Below, in pieces: positions 8,398 to 10,414 of a stretch of 10,414 nucleotides of DNA; positions within the stretch are counted from its first letter, which is position 1; the number at the start of each line of letters is the position of its first letter. The translations under genes were made by a program, and so were the position numbers. This DNA is from Symbiodinium natans. Lineage: Eukaryota; Sar; Dinophyceae; Suessiales; Symbiodiniaceae. Location of the stretch: assembly GCA_905221605.1 (NCBI GenBank), contig CAJNDS010000770.1, positions 64,001 to 74,414 on the forward strand, in the 5' to 3' direction. The notes beneath the pieces were generated by a model, which was not told where the DNA came from, made no database searches, and was given only the letters and a program-made list of their open reading frames with translations.

Positions 8398-8462
8398 AGT
8401 TCTAGGGGTTTTGGGGTTGTGGGCTGTCACGAGACGAGACCGTGACAGCCCAAAACCCTAAA
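8398..8462. repeat. Single inverted monomer with hairpin to the next direct monomer
   Basis: Positions 8398-8430 read a reversed satellite B monomer (AGTTCTAGGGGTTTTGGGG followed by GGGCTGTCAC). Positions 8452-8461 then read GTGACAGCCC in direct orientation, so 8420-8430 can pair with 8452-8462 around a 21-base loop. This is a second, smaller orientation switch separate from the block at 8048-8237. Confidence 0.8.
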
Positions 8463-8760
8463 ACCCCGAGAAGCGGACGAGCCCGTGACAGCCCAAAACC
8501 CCTAGAAGCGGACGAGAGGGCCAGCTTTTTCAAACCCCAAACCCCTAGAAGCGGACGAGACCATGACAGCCGAAAAGCCCACAGCTAAAGCCGATGAGAC
8601 CAAAACCCTAGAAGCGGACGAGACCGTGACAGCCTAGAACATCAAAACCCCTGTAAGCGGACGAGACCGTGAGCCCAAAAACCCTAGAAGCGGACGAGAC
8701 CGCAAACCCCTTCAAGTGGACCGTGACAAGACTGTGAAAAAACAAAAACACTTGTCAACT

Positions 8761-8965
8761 TTTTTCAACCCTTGGGAAGTTCAAAAACTATTCAAAACCT
8801 TCTCCATCCTGCTTTACCCTGTCAAATCATTAAAAACCTCAACCAACTTTTGAAACCTAAAAAACTTTCTAAAACTCGTCGAACTTTCGCGAACCCTTTA
8901 AAACCGTTTAAAACCTTCTACACTCTTCCAAGCCATTCCAAACCCTTCCAAGCCTAAACCTTGCA
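8761..8965. repeat. Diverged third copy of the 10 bp-period block
   Basis: The phrase TCCTGCTTTACCCTGTCAAA followed by TCATTAAAAACC (8807 onward) aligns with TCCTGCTTAACCCTGTTACA and TCATTTAAAACCC in the block at 2170-2440, and neighbouring sequence follows the same order. Farther right the ten-base rhythm is clear again, with words AAACCGTTTA, AAACCTTCTA, CACTCTTCCA, AGCCATTCCA and AACCCTTCCA. It is much more diverged than the two copies at 2170 and 5101, so it is probably older. A 61-residue open frame at 8772-8957 is low-complexity and not supported as a gene. Confidence 0.7.
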
Positions 8966-9008
8966 AAAACTTATTGGCCCTTTCATTTCCAAATCCTTCT
9001 AGTTTTTG

Positions 9009-9378
9009 GAGCTTACATGTGCCGTTGTGCACAACCTTGGTGTGGTGTGAGACGTGATCTTACATGTGCCAACGCAGCATGTTGTCCACAATCTCGGTGC
9101 GAGAGGTGTGTTTTTTAGGGCTCGCGTGAGCCTACATGTGCCAACGCATGGTGTTCTGCACATTCTCGGTGGTGGGGTTTTTGTGTTTGTGCCGGGGCTG
9201 TGTTGTCCACAACCTCAGTGTGGGGCGTGTGTTGTTTTTTGAAGCTTATGCGTGTCCAAAGCACTATGTTGTCCACAACCTCGGTGCGAGATCTTCCAAC
9301 GCACTGTGTGGTCCACCACCTCGGTGCGAGACGTGTGTTGTTTTTTGGAGCTCACATGAGGCTACTTGTGCCAACGCT
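9009..9378. repeat. Satellite C: irregular tandem repeat with palindromic centre
   Basis: About seven degenerate units share the order GGAGC(T/C)(T/C)ACATG, TGTGCCAACGC, TGTTGTCCACAACCTCGG, TGCGAGACGTGTGTTG and a T-run. Palindrome centres start at 9024, 9081, 9153, 9202, 9268 and 9308, so spacing varies from 40 to 72 bp, and a last partial unit (TGTGCCAACGC at about 9367) breaks off into GGCGGCGCGCCC. The sequence is G/T-rich on the plus strand, unlike the C/A-rich satellites A and B, and shares no monomer with them. Open frames at 9136-9531 and on the opposite strand are repeat-derived and show no recognisable domain. Confidence 0.85.
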
Positions 9379-10229
9379 TTGCAGGCGGCGCGCCCAACTG
9401 AAGGATTGCACCACCCCACCTGGGCACCACCCCAGAGGGTGAAGCGGGGCACCCCCAGGATTTGGTGCAAAGTTGTCCACTTCAGCAAAGAACACCACCA
9501 GAGTAACCCCTGCGCCCTCACCAAAGCATGACCTTTATCCAGGAAGTATGGAAGATGAATAGGTTGTCTGCGACGGAAGTCTTGGCCATATTCGCTCGTT
9601 CTCGCCCCTTGCTTGACAGAAAAGAAAAGATAATGGCCGCTGTGTCCCCGCCGCAGAAATCAATTGTTTTGAAAAGCTGTCAACAAGCCCAAAACGGACG
9701 CACACAAGATTAGCGAAAATAAGGCGCATGGCTAGCCAACCCTTCAATTTTTCAGTGAGCAGAAGGTGTGCACATTGTTTTAATTTCAATTTTCAGGGGC
9801 GGTTTTCATGTACATGCCTTTTCTTGTCGTTTCCTTCCAGATGAATAACACTCCTGCACCGTTTTTCACTGAAAAGCGAACACCAGGTAAATGGTCTCCT
9901 CCATCAACAACGGGCGAAAAAAATAAATTTCGTTCCTCGGCTACAAAGGCACAAATAAAGTACATGGCCCCCTTTCGCTCTTACCCGAAAAAGGATTAAA
10001 AAAGTTTCGTAAGGAAAGGTTCAGAAAAGCCCGAAAAGGCTCGATGAAGAAGTGCCGGACAAGCTTGGCAAGTATTTGCTTGGGAGAAGCGCGGCTCCCC
10101 CCAGAGGCCCCGGAAAGGCCAGGAGAAGATTGAAAAAAACACTCTTTCTGCTATCCTTCAATTGTTGCGGAAAATAAATCACATGGCCACGTTTTTTGCT
10201 ACTTTTCAATTAAAGGCGAACATAAGGTA
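9379..10229. other. Telomere-proximal low-copy sequence; no supported gene
   Basis: This is the only stretch of the window that is mostly not tandem repeat. It begins in GC-rich sequence (to about 9530), then becomes mixed and purine-rich. Frames such as 9528-9713 and 9808-9999 encode about 60 residues each with no recognisable domain, signal peptide or repeat, and neither has convincing gene context. A pyrimidine-rich tract ending TTCCTTCCAG at 9840 and a CAGGTAAAT at 9884 look like splice acceptor and donor, but no exon chain supports them. I see no tRNA, rRNA or transposon terminus. Six diverged short repeats are annotated separately. Confidence 0.6.
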
Positions 10230-10230
10230 C
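9620..10230 (+). repeat. Six dispersed diverged copies of a ~20-25 bp motif
   Basis: The motif has a consensus of about AAAAGCGAAnATAAGGTACATGGC. Copies end near 9638 (AAAAGATAATGGCC), 9732 (GCGAAAATAAGGCGCATGGC), 9894 (AGCGAACACCAGGTAAATGG), 9968 (GGCACAAATAAAGTACATGG), 10187 (GCGGAAAATAAATCACATGG) and 10230 (AAAGGCGAACATAAGGTAC). Three copies share AAATAA, four variable bases, then CATGGC without gaps. Two copies (9872 and 10211) are also preceded by a similar TTTTCA(C/A)T phrase. Spacing between copies is irregular (about 43-220 bp). All copies are in one orientation. They may be remnants of an older tandem repeat or a spaced protein-binding site. Confidence 0.5.
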
Positions 10231-10414
10231 AGGGTTAGGGTTTAGGTTTTAGGGTTTAAGGTTCAGGGTTTAGGGTTTAGGGTTGAGGGTTTAGGGTTTA
10301 GGGTTCAGGGTTTGGGGTTCAGGGTTTAGGGTTCAGGGTTTAGTGTTCAGGGTTCAGGGTTTAGGGTTTAGGGTTTAGGGTTTAGGGTTTAGGGTTCAGG
10401 GTTCAGGGTTCAGG
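10230..10414 (+). repeat. Telomeric array, mixed TTTAGGG / TTCAGGG
   Basis: About 26 contiguous units run to the window edge on the G-rich strand, the orientation expected at the right end of a chromosome. I count ten exact TTTAGGG and eight exact TTCAGGG plus a final partial TTCAGG. Single variants are TTAGGG, TTTAGG, TTTTAGGG, TTTAAGG, TTGAGGG, TTTGGGG and TTTAGTG. The odd-length variants lie at the proximal end (10235-10261), while the distal part contains five uninterrupted TTTAGGG followed by three TTCAGG(G). A degenerate proximal edge is typical of the telomere-subtelomere border. The array may continue beyond the window. Confidence 0.93.

Larger units (their letters stand above)
7790..8737. 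repeat. Degenerate right edge of satellite B
   Basis: Past the second unit the 35/43 bp monomers continue but become increasingly diverged, with many substitutions, partial monomers and orientation changes. Examples are CCTAATTAGAACCGGAAAGACC near 7910, AAATCCAAGACCCC near 7980, and fragments lacking cores near 8580. Recognisable cores persist to about 8730. Decay at array edges is expected where unequal exchange no longer homogenises units. The open frame on the minus strand at 8096-8347 lies entirely within this repeat material. Confidence 0.85.

Noticed and set aside
1-8737. Centromere-type CENP-B box inside satellites A or B
   Set aside because: I looked for the TTCG...CGGG pattern in the monomers and did not find it in either consensus. 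The location beside a telomere also does not suggest a centromere.
9081-9280. TTGTCCACA words resembling the bacterial DnaA box
   Set aside because: The terminal telomere array shows this is a eukaryotic nuclear chromosome. The words are part of the satellite C palindrome.
9136-9531. Overlapping open frames of 131 (plus) and 86 (minus) residues over satellite C and the adjacent GC-rich sequence
   Set aside because: The first half is satellite C repeat, no domain is recognisable, and both strands are open over the same stretch.
9841-9886. Possible 46 bp exon between an acceptor-like TTCCTTCCAG (9840) and a donor-like CAGGTAAAT (9884)
   Set aside because: Splice-site look-alikes are common. 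No neighbouring exon, conserved peptide or promoter supports a transcript, and the donor overlaps a dispersed repeat copy.

Overview
This looks like a chromosome end from a eukaryotic nuclear genome, and I find no gene in it that I can support. The last ~185 bases are a telomeric array read on its G-rich strand toward the right edge. It mixes TTTAGGG with many TTCAGGG units, so the window appears to run from subtelomere (left) into telomere (right). TTTAGGG is the usual telomere of land plants and many green algae. It also occurs in apicomplexans, dinoflagellates and some other protists, and mixed TT(T/C)AGGG is known from Plasmodium. The balanced base composition argues against Plasmodium, and a plant or alga is the likeliest source, but there is no conserved gene to decide it.

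Layout. Positions 1-1955 hold satellite A, a 56-57 bp tandem repeat organised into an eight-monomer, ~444 bp higher-order repeat and cut off by the left edge. Positions 1956-2169 are a short linker of degenerate ATTTGAA/CCC-rich sequence. Positions 2170-7789 are two tandem copies of a ~2.7-2.9 kb unit. Each copy starts with a 271 bp block built on a ~10 bp CCCTTnTAAA micro-repeat and continues as satellite B, a ~35/43 bp repeat with core GACGAGACCGTGACAGCC. A ~695 bp higher-order repeat sits inside each copy, and the second copy is a mosaic rearranged by almost exactly one such repeat. Positions 7790-8737 are a decayed edge of satellite B that includes a ~190 bp inverted block and hairpins. 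Positions 8761-8965 are a diverged third copy of the 10 bp-period block.

Positions 9009-9378 hold a third, unrelated and irregular repeat (satellite C), each unit centred on a short palindrome. Positions 9379-10229 are mostly low-copy sequence with six diverged copies of a ~20-25 bp motif (consensus about AAAAGCGAAnATAAGGTACATGGC). The last copy runs straight into the telomere.

Nothing here works together as a pathway or operon. The content is structural: nested tandem repeats shaped by duplication, unequal exchange and inversion. Long open frames exist only because the repeat units lack stop codons, and they carry no recognisable domain.
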